In this document: piece after piece, positions 45,679 to 54,837 of the stretch
Position numbering within the stretch: the stretch's first letter is position 1
How the letters are laid out: each line of letters starts with the position of its first letter
DNA from: Mesobacillus persicus
GTDB taxonomy: Bacteria > Bacillota > Bacilli > Bacillales > Cytobacillaceae
DNA: 64,000 nucleotides
Direction: 5' to 3'
Assembly: GCF_900109925.1 (NCBI RefSeq)
Contig: NZ_FOBW01000017.1
Coordinates: forward strand, 1-64,000
The notes under the pieces: model-generated
Told to the model about the DNA's origin: nothing
Seen by the model: the letters and a program-made list of their open reading frames with translations, nothing else
Databases searched by the model: none
Translations under genes and position numbers: made by a program

Positions 45679-47026
45679 GAGAATCATCCTCCTTCCAGAC
45701 AGCACGGAAGGTTACGGCAGGTTTCTGTTCAATTTGACGATCCTGGTTCTTTCGTTCAGCTGCCTTTAATAGTCTTGAAGAGTCAACACTCTGCACCTGC
45801 AGGTGCTCAGGTAATTCAGGACGTTTCCCAGCTCTTTCCCCAATGACAAGCTTCTTGGCTTTCCAAGGAGTATAATCTTCGAACTCAATGGTAAGCACTT
45901 CGATATTCGAAGGGTCATAGACTACATCAACCTTTCTTCCAATGAATGCCAAGCCCACCTCATATTTTTGATCCATTAAACTAATACATCCTGATTTATC
46001 GACTTTCCTTGTCTCACAATGAAGAAAGGCATTGCTCAACGTATCTGAATCGATGAACCGAATCGCTTTCCTGTCTGAACGAAAAGCGGTTTCTGGGCTG
46101 ATTTTCTCCTCTAGCGCAGAATGATGCTTATTCTGATAGCACTCTGTGAGCCATACTTGGAAAAGTTCATTCAGGCGGTCAAGAGTATCTGGTTTTTCAA
46201 TGACAGCTTCACTAATAAATGAATCTATGACTCTATTGAACTTTTCAATTTTGCCTTTCGATTCAGCTGCATAAGGCCTTGTGTAAGTAAGACGAGTGCC
46301 TATTTTTGAGCAGGTACGTGACATCCATTTGGTCCGATATTGCTTTCCATTATCAAAATAAACAGCCTCTGGTACACCATATTTTAGGTTTGCCTGCCGG
46401 AAGGCATCTTCAATGATCCTTGAATCCAATGTAGGATAGAAAGCTGCATGAAGTACAAACCTAGTGGCGTCGTCGATAAAGGCGACAAGATACACTTGTT
46501 TCTTAATTCCATTTGGACCAATCGGCAAGTAAGGACCATACTTGATATCTGATTGCCAGAGTTGGTTGCGATGACGTTTTTGAAACCTTCGGGCAGCTAC
46601 TCCTGTCTGGGAATAGAGTCTCATATGTCGTGTACTATAACCTTTTTCCGTCAGCTTTTCCTGCAGCGTTGATCTTTTGATTTGTCCTGGTTCAGCTAAT
46701 CCTTCCCATTCAAGAATCTGGATAATCTGAGCCACACTGCGGCCCGGCACTTCCTTCCGAAGAAGTATCGCTTGTTCCAAAAGATGAGGAGGGATGGCTT
46801 CCGGCTTTCTAGTAGCCTTTCTCCCTTGTGGCTTCAGTCCCCCAAACCCATCCTCACGAAATTGAGCCAGATATCGTCTAATAGTTCTTTCTGATAGACC
46901 GTTGGCCTTCGCTATCTGGTCTTTTAATTCTTTTACTTTTCCAGCATCAAGCCCCTCTGCTAATAAAGGGGATATCAGCTGAAAACGCTGCACTGCCAAT
47001 TCTTCTGATTTTTTACGATCCCTCAT
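45671..47026 (-). CDS. DDE transposase of the transposon (TniA/Mu-like)
   Basis: The 451-residue protein has an N-terminal helix-turn-helix pair (about 25-130, with SERTIRRYLAQFRE), then an rve integrase core with Asp160 (QSDIKYG), Asp225 (YFDNGKQY) and Glu261 (GKIEKFNR), spaced D-D-35-E. A Mu-type C-terminal beta-barrel follows (about 325-400, KSGCISLMDQKYEVGLAFIGRKVDVVYDP). The frame is open throughout. An IS21 element lies only 11 bp upstream of its ATG and separates it from the DUF6431-like gene. Confidence 0.9.
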   Translation of the reverse strand: MRDRKKSEELAVQRFQLISPLLAEGLDAGKVKELKDQIAKANGLSERTIRRYLAQFREDGFGGLKPQGRKATRKPEAIPPHLLEQAILLRKEVPGRSVAQIIQILEWEGLAEPGQIKRSTLQEKLTEKGYSTRHMRLYSQTGVAARRFQKRHRNQLWQSDIKYGPYLPIGPNGIKKQVYLVAFIDDATRFVLHAAFYPTLDSRIIEDAFRQANLKYGVPEAVYFDNGKQYRTKWMSRTCSKIGTRLTYTRPYAAESKGKIEKFNRVIDSFISEAVIEKPDTLDRLNELFQVWLTECYQNKHHSALEEKISPETAFRSDRKAIRFIDSDTLSNAFLHCETRKVDKSGCISLMDQKYEVGLAFIGRKVDVVYDPSNIEVLTIEFEDYTPWKAKKLVIGERAGKRPELPEHLQVQSVDSSRLLKAAERKNQDRQIEQKPAVTFRAVWKEDDSRV

Positions 47027-47031
47027 GATAC

Positions 47032-47037
47032 ACTCTC
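47032..47037. repeat. Target site duplication of IS21, left copy (ACTCTC)
   Basis: ACTCTC abuts the IS21 left end TGTATTTG and is repeated at 49965-49970 after the right end CAAATACA. Confidence 0.85.
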
Positions 47038-47147
47038 TGTATTTGATAATCTAAAAGTGGGCCACCGTAGTCATTGAAAACTCCCCCACCTGGTTTATAA
47101 TAACCCATGACGAAATACTGTAATTTCAACGTGGGGAGACTGGGGCG

Positions 47148-48737
47148 ATGATAGATTTGAATAAGAAACAAGATGTATTAATAATGTACCTTAGGGAGGG
47201 GAAATCTCAAAGAGAGATAGCAAGAGTAACAGGAATTGATCGGAAAACAGTAAGTAAATATATCAAAGAATATGAGAGTAAGCAGCAAGAAATTGAACAA
47301 TCCAATGATAGTGTACTTACAGGGGAGCTAATTCAAGAACTCGTAGAGGCGCCTAAATATAAAGTTGGCATTCGACCAAAGAGAGTAATGACATAGGAAA
47401 TAGAATTAAAGGTTATCAGTCATCTTCAGGTCAATGATGAAAAGCGTAGGAAAGGTCTCCGAAAACAGCTAAAGAAACCAATTGATATTTTTGAAGCTTT
47501 AGAAGCAGAAGGTGTGGAAGTCAGTTACAGTACGGTCCTACGGACCATTAGGAAAATTGAAAAAACAACCAAAGAGGCTTATGTAAAAGGATCATACGAT
47601 CCTGGGAACATATGCGAGTTTGATTGGGGTGAAGTGAAACTTAAGATAAACGGAAAGTGGACAAAACTCCAAATGGCATTATTTACTTCAGCTTTTGGAA
47701 ATTACAGAATGGCATTTTTATTTAACAAACAGAAAATGGAATGTTTTCAAGAGGCACACGCTTTGTTTTTTAATGTGGTTGGTGGTGTGTATAAAACAAT
47801 GGTCTATGACAATATGAAAGTAGCTGTTAAACGATTTGTTGGTACAGAAAAGGAACCTACAGAAGGTTTATTAAAGCTTTCTATATACTATGGATTTGGA
47901 TACCGTTTCTGTAATGTACGTCGTGGAAATGAAAAAGGCCATGTAGAGCGTAGCGTGGAAGTGATTCGTAGAAAAGCATTCGCTTTTCGTGATACATTTG
48001 AAACTTTAGAGGAAGCAAACCAATACTTGCTTGAGATTTGTAAGAAGCGTAACCGAAAACCACAGCCATCCCAACAAAACCAGACTGCCGAGGAGTGTTT
48101 AAAACAGGAGCACAAAAACTTCCTCCATCTTCCCCATCCGTTTGATGCAGCACGAATCCAAAACGTGCGAGTCGACAAGTATTCAACGGTAGTCATTGAT
48201 CAAAGCCACTACTCGGTCCCAGATCATTTGGTTGGCGAAATTATAAAGGTGAAAATCTACTCAAATCGTATTCTATGTTTCTATGAAGAGAAAAAAATAG
48301 CTGAGCATATTCGTTTAACCGGCTGTCATGAATGGAGCTTACAACTAGAACATTACATAGAAACGCTAAAGAAAAAGCCTGGTGCATTAGCTGGTAGCAC
48401 AGCATTACAACAGGCAGACAAAAAAATAAAAACAATTTATGAAACCTATTATAACAGTCACACAAAAGAATTTATAGAGTTAATGCAGTATTTAAAAGAT
48501 GAAACTACGCTTAGTGAAATTGAGCAATGTATTGAAGAACTTAGAAAGATACATCCAAGTCATGTGACAACCGATAAAATCAAAATCTTATGTGCTAAAA
48601 ACAAGAATAAAGTGCTCTCCTCTGTTCCTAAATCAAAAGAAACAAAGGATATTAAAGATTATGCCAAGTCGAATCTCAAATTGTATGATGAGTTATTTCA
48701 GACAGAAGCAGTAGGAAAAGAGGAGGCTATCGCATGA
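47148..48737 (+). pseudogene. istA: IS21 transposase IstA with an in-frame amber codon
   Basis: The frame runs from 47148 to 48737 with a single TAG at 47394-47396; removal gives about 529 residues. The N-terminal part has an HTH (SQREIARVTGIDRKTVSKYI). After the stop come the rve core with Asp in CEFDWGEV, Asp in MVYDNMKVA and Glu in GNEKGHVERSVE, and the C-terminal DNA-binding part. The stop lies between domains in VMT-stop-EIE. Either the enzyme is inactive, or two pieces or read-through supply function. Its stop overlaps istB (ATGA). Confidence 0.88.
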
Positions 48738-49507
48738 GTAAGCCAAAGGATTGGATAGAAGATATAACTAACTTTAGTAAGGATTTGAAGCTGCCTATTA
48801 TTCGTCAATGCTTTCAAGAGCAAATAAAAGAGTCTTCTCAAAAAGATGCCAGTTATGAAGAGTTTTTGGCTTTATTATTACAAAAAGAGTGGGACTATAG
48901 GCAAGAAACTGCCCAATATAATCGTATCCGTCGGGCAGAATTTCCTTATAAAAAACACTTAGAAGATTTATTGATATCCGAATTACCGGAAGATGCTCAA
49001 AAAAAATATAAACAGCTTAGGACACTAGAATTTATAAAGGAAGGCGGAAATCTAATTTTAGCAGGAAGTCCAGGCACCGGAAAATCGCACATGGCAATTG
49101 GTTTAGGTATGAAAGCCTGTGAGGAGGGCTATAAGGTTTGGTTTACAACCGTCCCCTTATTAATTAATCAACTAAAGGAATGCCGTTCAGAAAAGACTCT
49201 AAGAGCATTCCAAAATCGTTTTGAGAAGTATGATTTGGTGATCGCTGATGAGATGGGTTACATATCGTTTGATAAAGAGGGAGCTGAATTATTGTTTACT
49301 CATCTTTCCCTTCGGGCAGGTCAAAAGTCAACTATTATCACAACAAATCTATCGTTTGAAAGATGGGAAGAAATCTTTCAAGATCCAGTTATGACAGCAG
49401 CTATGATTGACCGACTGACTCATCAGGCCTATCTTGTCAATATGAATGGTAATTCCTATCGTATGAAGCAAACGAAAGAATGGCTTGAGACGCAAAAATT
49501 AATGTAG
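48734..49507 (+). CDS. istB: IS21 helper ATPase IstB
   Basis: The 257-residue protein is a DnaC-like AAA+ ATPase. Walker A is LAGSPGTGKSHMAIGL (about 108-123), Walker B is LVIADEMGYISFD (about 166-178), and sensor 1 is STIITTNLSFERW. It binds DNA and directs IstA to target sites. The start ATG overlaps the istA stop. Confidence 0.95.
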   Translation: MSKPKDWIEDITNFSKDLKLPIIRQCFQEQIKESSQKDASYEEFLALLLQKEWDYRQETAQYNRIRRAEFPYKKHLEDLLISELPEDAQKKYKQLRTLEFIKEGGNLILAGSPGTGKSHMAIGLGMKACEEGYKVWFTTVPLLINQLKECRSEKTLRAFQNRFEKYDLVIADEMGYISFDKEGAELLFTHLSLRAGQKSTIITTNLSFERWEEIFQDPVMTAAMIDRLTHQAYLVNMNGNSYRMKQTKEWLETQKLM

Positions 49508-49553
49508 ATTCATCTCGAAGAGATAGATGCAAAATGGAAAAGGAGATTACTAG

Positions 49554-49877
49554 ATGAATATTGTTTCGGTCGAAGAAGTAACCCTTTACTTCCGATCATA
49601 CGGGTTGAAATGTGATGAAGAACTGGTTAAAACATGGCTAGACGAGGAAAAAAATAAATCAAATACAACCATCTTCAATAAACAGATTAACGAAGATTAC
49701 CTCTATACTTTCAATGATTGGTGCAGATGGAAAGGAACTGCTTATGAAGATGGAATTGATGATCAGACAAAGATAGCCCGTTTATTTGAAGAAGTTATTG
49801 AACTCAAAAAGGAAATAGATAAATTGGAAAAGGAAAAAGCAGCGTTAGAAGACTCGTTGGGTGTTCTACCCTTTTAA
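49554..49877 (+). CDS. IS21 passenger protein with C-terminal coiled coil
   Basis: The 107-residue protein has an N-terminal helical part (SVEEVTLYFRSYGLKCDEELVKTWL, suggestive of a small DNA-binding helix bundle) and a C-terminal heptad stretch (ELKKEIDKLEKEKAALEDSL). AAAAGGAGATT precedes the ATG. It lies 47 bp after istB and inside the IS terminal repeats, so it moves with the element. I do not recognise a function; an accessory or regulatory role in transposition is possible. Confidence 0.7.
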   Translation: MNIVSVEEVTLYFRSYGLKCDEELVKTWLDEEKNKSNTTIFNKQINEDYLYTFNDWCRWKGTAYEDGIDDQTKIARLFEEVIELKKEIDKLEKEKAALEDSLGVLPF

Positions 49878-49964
49878 TAAAAGTAGGTTCCTCTACCTAT
49901 TTGGAAAAATTAGGTGGGGGAGTTTTAAATGCTCAAGTGGGGGATTTTTCGATTGACAAATACA

Positions 49965-49970
49965 ACTCTC
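49965..49970. repeat. Target site duplication of IS21, right copy (ACTCTC)
   Basis: It is identical to the copy at 47032-47037. Confidence 0.85.
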
Positions 49971-49996
49971 CTCTCTGTGTCTATCATGAGTGTAAA

Positions 49997-50458
49997 TCAG
50001 GAGTTATTGGACAATGAATGCGGAACGGGTATGTATCCAAAAATATTTACAATGGGCCGGACAATTCTTGTCAGCCATCCATTGGCATCTCCTGCCAAGC
50101 GTCCAATCCTTTGAAGTGCAGTCCCTGAACCTTCGGACGTGAAATCCAAGGGGATGTTTCCCTGTTTGGTCCTAATCATGATGGAAGTCAAACAGCCAAT
50201 CCAATAATCCACAAATTTATGAAACCAGCCATGCCACCTCGAAAGGGTGGAATCATCGGCCGGAACAATGTGGTTGGATGGGTTCGTAAGAACGTTTTCG
50301 ATACATTCAGCCTCATAACGCTTATAAGGGATCAATAAATCCGGCAGTTCATGGTGGATGGTACTGCAATTAGTACACTGTAACCTCCGGATGTTATATG
50401 TCTTACTCTGTCCTGTTTGATCCTTGGCTTTTCGATTCTTAGTTCCTATAACCAACAT
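49997..50458 (-). CDS. DUF6431-like zinc-ribbon transposon protein
   Basis: The 153-residue frame starts at ATG 50458. It has IRRLQCTNCSTIHHELPDLLIPYKRYEAE, the hallmark of DUF6431 proteins found in transposons with DDE/ATPase genes. The frame is open further upstream and reads PSPCCGKD just before the Met, which would give a Cys pair to match CTNC. No standard start codon serves that extension (see findings). It is first of the transposon genes and is now cut from the transposase by IS21. Confidence 0.65.
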   Translation of the reverse strand: MLVIGTKNRKAKDQTGQSKTYNIRRLQCTNCSTIHHELPDLLIPYKRYEAECIENVLTNPSNHIVPADDSTLSRWHGWFHKFVDYWIGCLTSIMIRTKQGNIPLDFTSEGSGTALQRIGRLAGDANGWLTRIVRPIVNIFGYIPVPHSLSNNS

Positions 50459-50571
50459 GTCTTTTCCGCAACATGGAGAAGGTATCCTCCCCGCACCCCT
50501 AACTAAAAACCCCAGTTAGAATGTTTTCAATCAGCTGATAATCTGATACAATAACCATATGCTTTTTTGGT

Positions 50572-50628
50572 GGGACGTCTCCCGTATAACTGTTGGCGCA
50601 GTTATACATTTATGGGGGGCGTCTTTTC
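50572..50628. promoter_or_regulatory. Long hairpin near the right transposon end
   Basis: GGACGTCTCCC / GGGGGGCGTC and GTATAACTG / CAGTTATAC form a nested stem around TTGGCG. It lies upstream of the DUF6431-like gene and could stop outside transcription (TTTTCC on the plus strand) or regulate the transposon. Its role is not known. Confidence 0.5.
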
Positions 50629-50741
50629 CTTTCTCCAGAATAAAATGTCGAAATGTTTCGAATCATATACGGACATTATAATCGACTAATTCTGGACAGG
50701 CAATACCGTCAACTTTCGGTTATTTAAGGGTGTCAAAAACA

Positions 50742-50747
50742 ATTGAC
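50742..50747. repeat. Target site duplication, right copy (ATTGAC)
   Basis: It is identical to the copy at 44529-44534. Confidence 0.8.
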
Positions 50748-50841
50748 AAAAACACATAAGTAACACAGAGACATTTTTCACATGTTATTTAATTTTCAGG
50801 AACGTATTATCTTACCTTTTCAACCAAAAGTTACTAGTTTT

Positions 50842-51224
50842 TGTCGATCGGCTGCCTCCCAGAGGTTTCTAATGATTTTTCAGGAAGCAGAAAATCTCCT
50901 ATCCATTTTATCTTCCATTTCCTAGTCTAATGGACATGTCACTCCTTTCCTCACAGCGATAACAATGACCTCTGTTACTTTCCGACAAGAGTGTCCATTT
51001 CTTGCAGAAATGCCTCTCAAACTGGTTCCCTCATCATTTAATTCCAGTATATTACGATAATGGATCAAAAAAAATACCCCCATATAAAGTGTCATATCGT
51101 AAGATATGCTCACTAATTATATAGAAGGTAGTGGGTGGTAAATAAGCTGTCTTTTAGTGGTAAATCCCCTGTCATTCGGTAGTAAAAAATTTGTCACTGG
51201 TGGTACATATAGATGGCCGTAATC
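50842..51224 (-). mobile_element. Terminal fragment of a second IS21-type element, copy 1
   Basis: It holds the end of an IS21-type element with three spaced GTGGTAAA blocks (about 51133-51205) and the first part of istA on the minus strand (YRNILELNDEGTSLRGISARNGHS). It matches 62.28-62.66 kb over its full length. The start codon context is altered and frameshifts are present, so it is dead. Confidence 0.75.
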
Positions 51225-51766
51225 ATAGTTCGCTAAAGTACCAATGAGAGAAGATAATAATATAATTAACTTAATCATCAAAACTATATACAATAGATAA
51301 CACTCATAAAATTAGAGTCCACGTCTCGGTAAAACACAGTTAGAATAAAAAGAGTCCATTGGAAAGGGAAAAGAACATGAAATAGAAGTTCTATGCTACA
51401 TGGAGAATAACCAAATGAATCACTCTTTAATAAAGAGAAAAACCATTCCCCCGATTTCCATCTTTTAGACCTACCTCCCTATAAAGGAATCCGACTTTCA
51501 TATATGTCCCGTTCTTGTTTCCTCCGCTCTTCCCTCTAATGTACCACCTATTTAGCATTAATCACTATAATTTTCCAATACTTTTCCCACCAAAATAGAA
51601 CAATAATAAAAAAAGCAGAATCAGTTGCTCTAATATTTCTTACTTATAAACAAGTTAAATAAACAGTTTTTTACATCATTTATGTAAATATATAGTATTT
51701 TATGCTACAATGTAACGAAGATTCAGATTTATTATATTAAATTAATTTGGAATAGGAGGATATTAT
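51225..51766. other. Non-coding AT-rich region
   Basis: No gene could be supported here. It contains the upstream region of the lipoprotein gene; TAGGAGGA lies at the end. Confidence 0.4.
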
Positions 51767-52285
51767 ATGAAAAATCGAATGACCTTATACTCTGTACTCG
51801 TTCTATTAGTCTCACTTCTTTTATTAGTAGGTTGTACAGAAAAACCCAAGCAGATTACCGAAGATGGAAATATTAAGACAATCGATGTTATTTTGCAAAA
51901 AGCTCTAACAGGTCCGAACGAGGAATTGAAGAAAATATTCCACGATGGCGACTTTACCGAAAATGTTAGGCAATATGATAATGCTCAATTTAACGGTTAT
52001 TTCGCAAATGATTCAGCCTATATGGAATTTGTGAATAGTTACGGGGCGGTATTAATGATAACACCTATTAGAAACGACTACACACTTAAAATAAATAACA
52101 TCGAGTATGAACAAACTGATTCCGAAGAAATTATCTACAATTTCTCAATTGATTTACAGTATCAAAAAGAAGGTAGTCAGGAATCAGAGGTTGTTTCAGT
52201 GAATGGGCAAGCAAACCTCAATGAAGAACACAAAATAGAAGATATGCTTATAAATTTAAAAAACTTATGGAGTGCAATAGAATAA
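51767..52285 (+). CDS. Putative lipoprotein
   Basis: The 172-residue protein has a lipoprotein signal: basic head, hydrophobic LYSVLVLLVSLLLLVG and lipobox LLVGC with Cys23. The exported part has a helix (NEELKKIFHDGDFTENVRQ) and several strands (YTLKINNIEYEQT, NFSIDLQYQKEG, VVSVNGQANLN), like small Bacillus surface lipoproteins of unknown role. TAGGAGGA lies 8 bp before the ATG. It is intact and isolated in a decayed region. Confidence 0.8.
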   Translation: MKNRMTLYSVLVLLVSLLLLVGCTEKPKQITEDGNIKTIDVILQKALTGPNEELKKIFHDGDFTENVRQYDNAQFNGYFANDSAYMEFVNSYGAVLMITPIRNDYTLKINNIEYEQTDSEEIIYNFSIDLQYQKEGSQESEVVSVNGQANLNEEHKIEDMLINLKNLWSAIE

Positions 52286-52949
52286 AAATAGCTCTACTAC
52301 TTAGCCTAGTTATTTTGCATTATCAAAATAGTGCGCTTACTAATAAGATTGCCTCAATTTGCAGACAAAAGGGTTCTGAACATCCACATTCTGAACTCTT
52401 TGTCCCAAATTTTATTTTCCATAATGATTAACTCTCTCCTTTAATATACTACTTAAAAAAATAACAAGACCCTTACATGCCCAATTGGTTACCTTCTTTA
52501 GATTTAATGACGTAAAGGTATGATTTCCCCACACTCACAACAGTATCAATGCTTGGTTACTGCTTCCCGACTTACGAATCAAACACTCTTAAGGAAATAT
52601 TTGTTCTATGGTTACACTCTCTAATTGATATCACGTGACCGAATTCTTTCTTAATAGAATCTCTTCATCACCCTATTATGCCATATGTCTATGTTAAATT
52701 ATGTTTTAATCCTATTCAAAATAAAGATCGGAATCTCCGATGCTGAAGCGGAAACCATGCGGGGATCATAGACAGGTGAGAATATCCGACAGAAACTTAC
52801 AATGTTTAGGTACAGTGTCATTCCTAAGGAAGCACATACCTGGAACTGAATCAACCACACCTTATTCTAATAAAACCAAAATAAAAGACAATCTCATTTT
52901 ATACAGTGTACCCTTTGTAAAGGACATAAAAAAACTAGGCAGCTTATAA
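52286..52949. other. Region without recognised gene
   Basis: Only short frames with no protein-like features occur; a 69-codon frame at 52740 lacks a ribosome binding site. Confidence 0.4.
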
Positions 52950-53810
52950 AAGATGATCTCTGTATTGTACCGGTGCATCTATTTTTCGATGCCATTGATT
53001 CTATGGTGGTTATAGTAGGTCATGTATTGTATAATTTCCTTTTTAACATCACCTAATGTTAGACATCCTTAATAAATGTTTCGTCTTTCAGTTGGCCAAA
53101 TAATGATTCGATTGGGGGATTATCCCAACGGTTTCCTTTTCTAAATATAGATTGATAGAACCCCAGTTTTTTACCATCTTTTGAAATTGAGGGTGAGTAT
53201 AGTGAACCCCTTGATTTGAGTGAATAGGCGCATCTTTATCTTTTTTTGAATCTTCTACCCTTCTTTGCTCTTGGAATGTATCTGTAGTTAAGCCCATGGT
53301 CATTCTGTCAGAGACGTGGTAGGCAAGAAGCCTGCACGCTCGATCCGTCTAATATCATTGACAAATAAGCTCTAGAATTTCTCCCAAAATTCAAGTAAGT
53401 TTTGTCTGTCAATATAACTCCCCCTACTTCCCTTGGGTGAATTGACACTCTAATAAGTTAGGGCCACAGAGTGTTCCTGGGTAGCTTTCATCAAACTCCT
53501 GTTAGGATTTGCTCTTCTAGATAGGGCAGACAGTATTATATTTGTTCATAATTGTCGTATTTTTTTTCAAGTTATAAACGATCTGAAATCGACCTGTCAA
53601 CGTCATTTTTATTTGGAATTCCCCTCTTTTTGCGGCGTTTATTTTGGAATGCTTTTAATAGGATTTCTTGCACTTCTTCCCTAGTTTCTCTCTGTATTCT
53701 GTTCTTTTTGCGAATTGAGAGAGAAGCAATTATAACAGCCACTCTTCGAGACTATGGCTACTCTATAAAGAAATCACACCATATTATTCAGCTGATATTT
53801 CTAGTTCACG
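52950..53810 (-). pseudogene. IS3-family (IS150-type) transposase OrfB relic
   Basis: Scattered frames on the minus strand spell pieces of OrfB. N-terminal pieces are KAFQNKRRKK and FQIVYNLKK...IMNKYNTVCPI (53510-53700). C-terminal pieces are APIHSNQGVHYTHPQFQKM and GNRWDNPPIESLFGQLKDE (53060-53260), ending in MTYYNHHRING. Numerous frameshifts and stops occur and the middle catalytic part is lost. Confidence 0.75.
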
Positions 53811-53869
53811 AAACGAAGAATAAACTTTTAGTTAGATGAGAGGACTACTTATTTACCCCCTTAACGCAA

Positions 53870-54150
53870 AACAAATCTTTTTTGGAGTTCACTTTCAGAC
53901 TTAAGTGACTACTCTCTTTCCGTATGTCTCCCGGATTCACATTTCCCTCTTTCATATAACCCGGCAACTCCACTCCATTCTTTTTATAAGCTGGCTACTT
54001 CTTTTACTTGCGGCATGAATACGTGATATTTCGATTTTATTCGTATCAAATCCAGACTCTTCAAAGATTTCACTTGTGAACTTTCTCTTTCTCAGCTATA
54101 AGTATCCGTTTAAATTCATCAGAATAAGCGATTCCCTTTATACTTACCAT
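53870..54150 (-). pseudogene. IS3-family OrfA relic
   Basis: From ATG 54150 the minus strand reads KGIAYSDEFKRILIAEKEK and later, in another frame, FEESGFDTNKIEISRIHAASKR and GYMKEGNVNPGDIRKE. These resemble the HTH OrfA of IS150-type elements. It lies just upstream of the OrfB relic on the same strand, so both belong to one dead element. Confidence 0.6.
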
Positions 54151-54387
54151 TTCACATATGGATTAGTGGATGATTACTTGATTTTTTTCTCTGTATATTT
54201 TTTACTGATGATGGATTTCCTCAGGCTTTCCAATGTTGTTATTTGTCACTATACAAAAAGCACCCTATAGGTAGACTTTTTTAAGTGTCTACACTACAGG
54301 GTACCATTTATTATAACAAGCTTGTCCTTTATTTTGGTTGTTTAAATTATTTCGTCTTATCTTTATAATTCGTAGTTAGTAATATGG

Positions 54388-54837
54388 TTAATACCATGTA
54401 TAGCTATCCCATGGTGCCTTTGTTGGTGATGTAGATGAATTATACCCCACGGAATCAGGTGTTTTCATTGTATATGATGTTGTAAGTCTCCAAGATACCT
54501 GTTGCACACCATAATTACCCAGTTTACCATGCTGTTCAGGGTCATATTCACTAACAATTACCTTAAGACATTTACTACACTGATGGGCATACCCAAAACC
54601 GACTATCTCTTTCCCATTTTGATATAATTCACCAACACCATGTTCAGTCATGGTGTGTTTACCTCCTCCAGGACAGGCTATATAAAAAGTTCGATATTTT
54701 CATCTGTACTTCCTTCTAAACTATCAGAATCGTGTTCATGATTATGATGAATATCTCCAGCCGCAAATGAACTACTTGGTAAATATATCAAGATAGCAAA
54801 AATTGCAATCATAATTGTAATTAAATTCTTTTTCATA
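54388..54837 (-). pseudogene. Frameshifted secreted cysteine- and histidine-containing protein
   Basis: From ATG 54837 there is a signal peptide (KKNLITIMIAIFAILIYLP...FAAGD) and then HHNHEHDSDSLEG. A stop follows in the first frame after CTTTTTATATAG. One added base in the T5 run joins a second frame: FYIACPGGGKHTMTEHG...GYAHQCSKCLKV...WDSYTWY. CPGGGKH, CSKC and the His-rich head suggest metal binding. The downstream frame alone (54388-54651) has its own ATG and GGAGGAGG, so a leaderless product could still form. Confidence 0.6.

Larger units (their letters stand above)
47038..49964 (+). mobile_element. IS21-family insertion sequence with three genes
   Basis: The element starts TGTATTTG and ends CAAATACA, with inverted repeats that continue inward through AATC-AAAA and a second block AAAACTCCCCCACCT (47077-47091, inverted at 49912-49926). 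Flanking ACTCTC is duplicated. It encodes IstA (with one stop), IstB and an additional 107-residue protein. It is inserted inside the DDE transposon. Confidence 0.92.
44535..50741 (-). mobile_element. Tn5053/Tn552-like transposon with four genes, interrupted by IS21
   Basis: The left end TGTTAATGAC and right end GTCAAAAACA (complement TGTTTTTGAC) are inverted and flanked by ATTGAC duplications. Inside each end are two further copies of a motif of form TTGAYG...TGTCC (left 44562-44604, right about 50660-50715 in reverse), as expected for multiple transposase sites. Gene order on the minus strand is DUF6431-like, DDE transposase, AAA ATPase, DUF5348-like. Without the inserted IS21 element the transposon would be about 3.27 kb. 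Confidence 0.85.

Noticed and set aside
50748-50841. A second transposon end just after the target duplication
   Set aside because: Repeated AAAACAC-like sequence beyond 50747 resembles the terminal motif only by A-richness and has no inverted partner.
52740-52949. A 69-codon plus-strand frame
   Set aside because: There is no ribosome binding site and no similarity that I can see; it lies in a decayed stretch.
53552-53839. Plus-strand frame with hydrophobic residues
   Set aside because: It is antisense to the IS3 OrfB relic, whose pieces on the minus strand explain the open frame.
54684-54700. Possible programmed -1 frameshift at the T5 run in the exported-protein gene
   Set aside because: The run CTTTTTA is not in register with a slippery X-XXY-YYZ heptamer in the zero frame and no stimulatory stem follows, so a simple indel is more likely.
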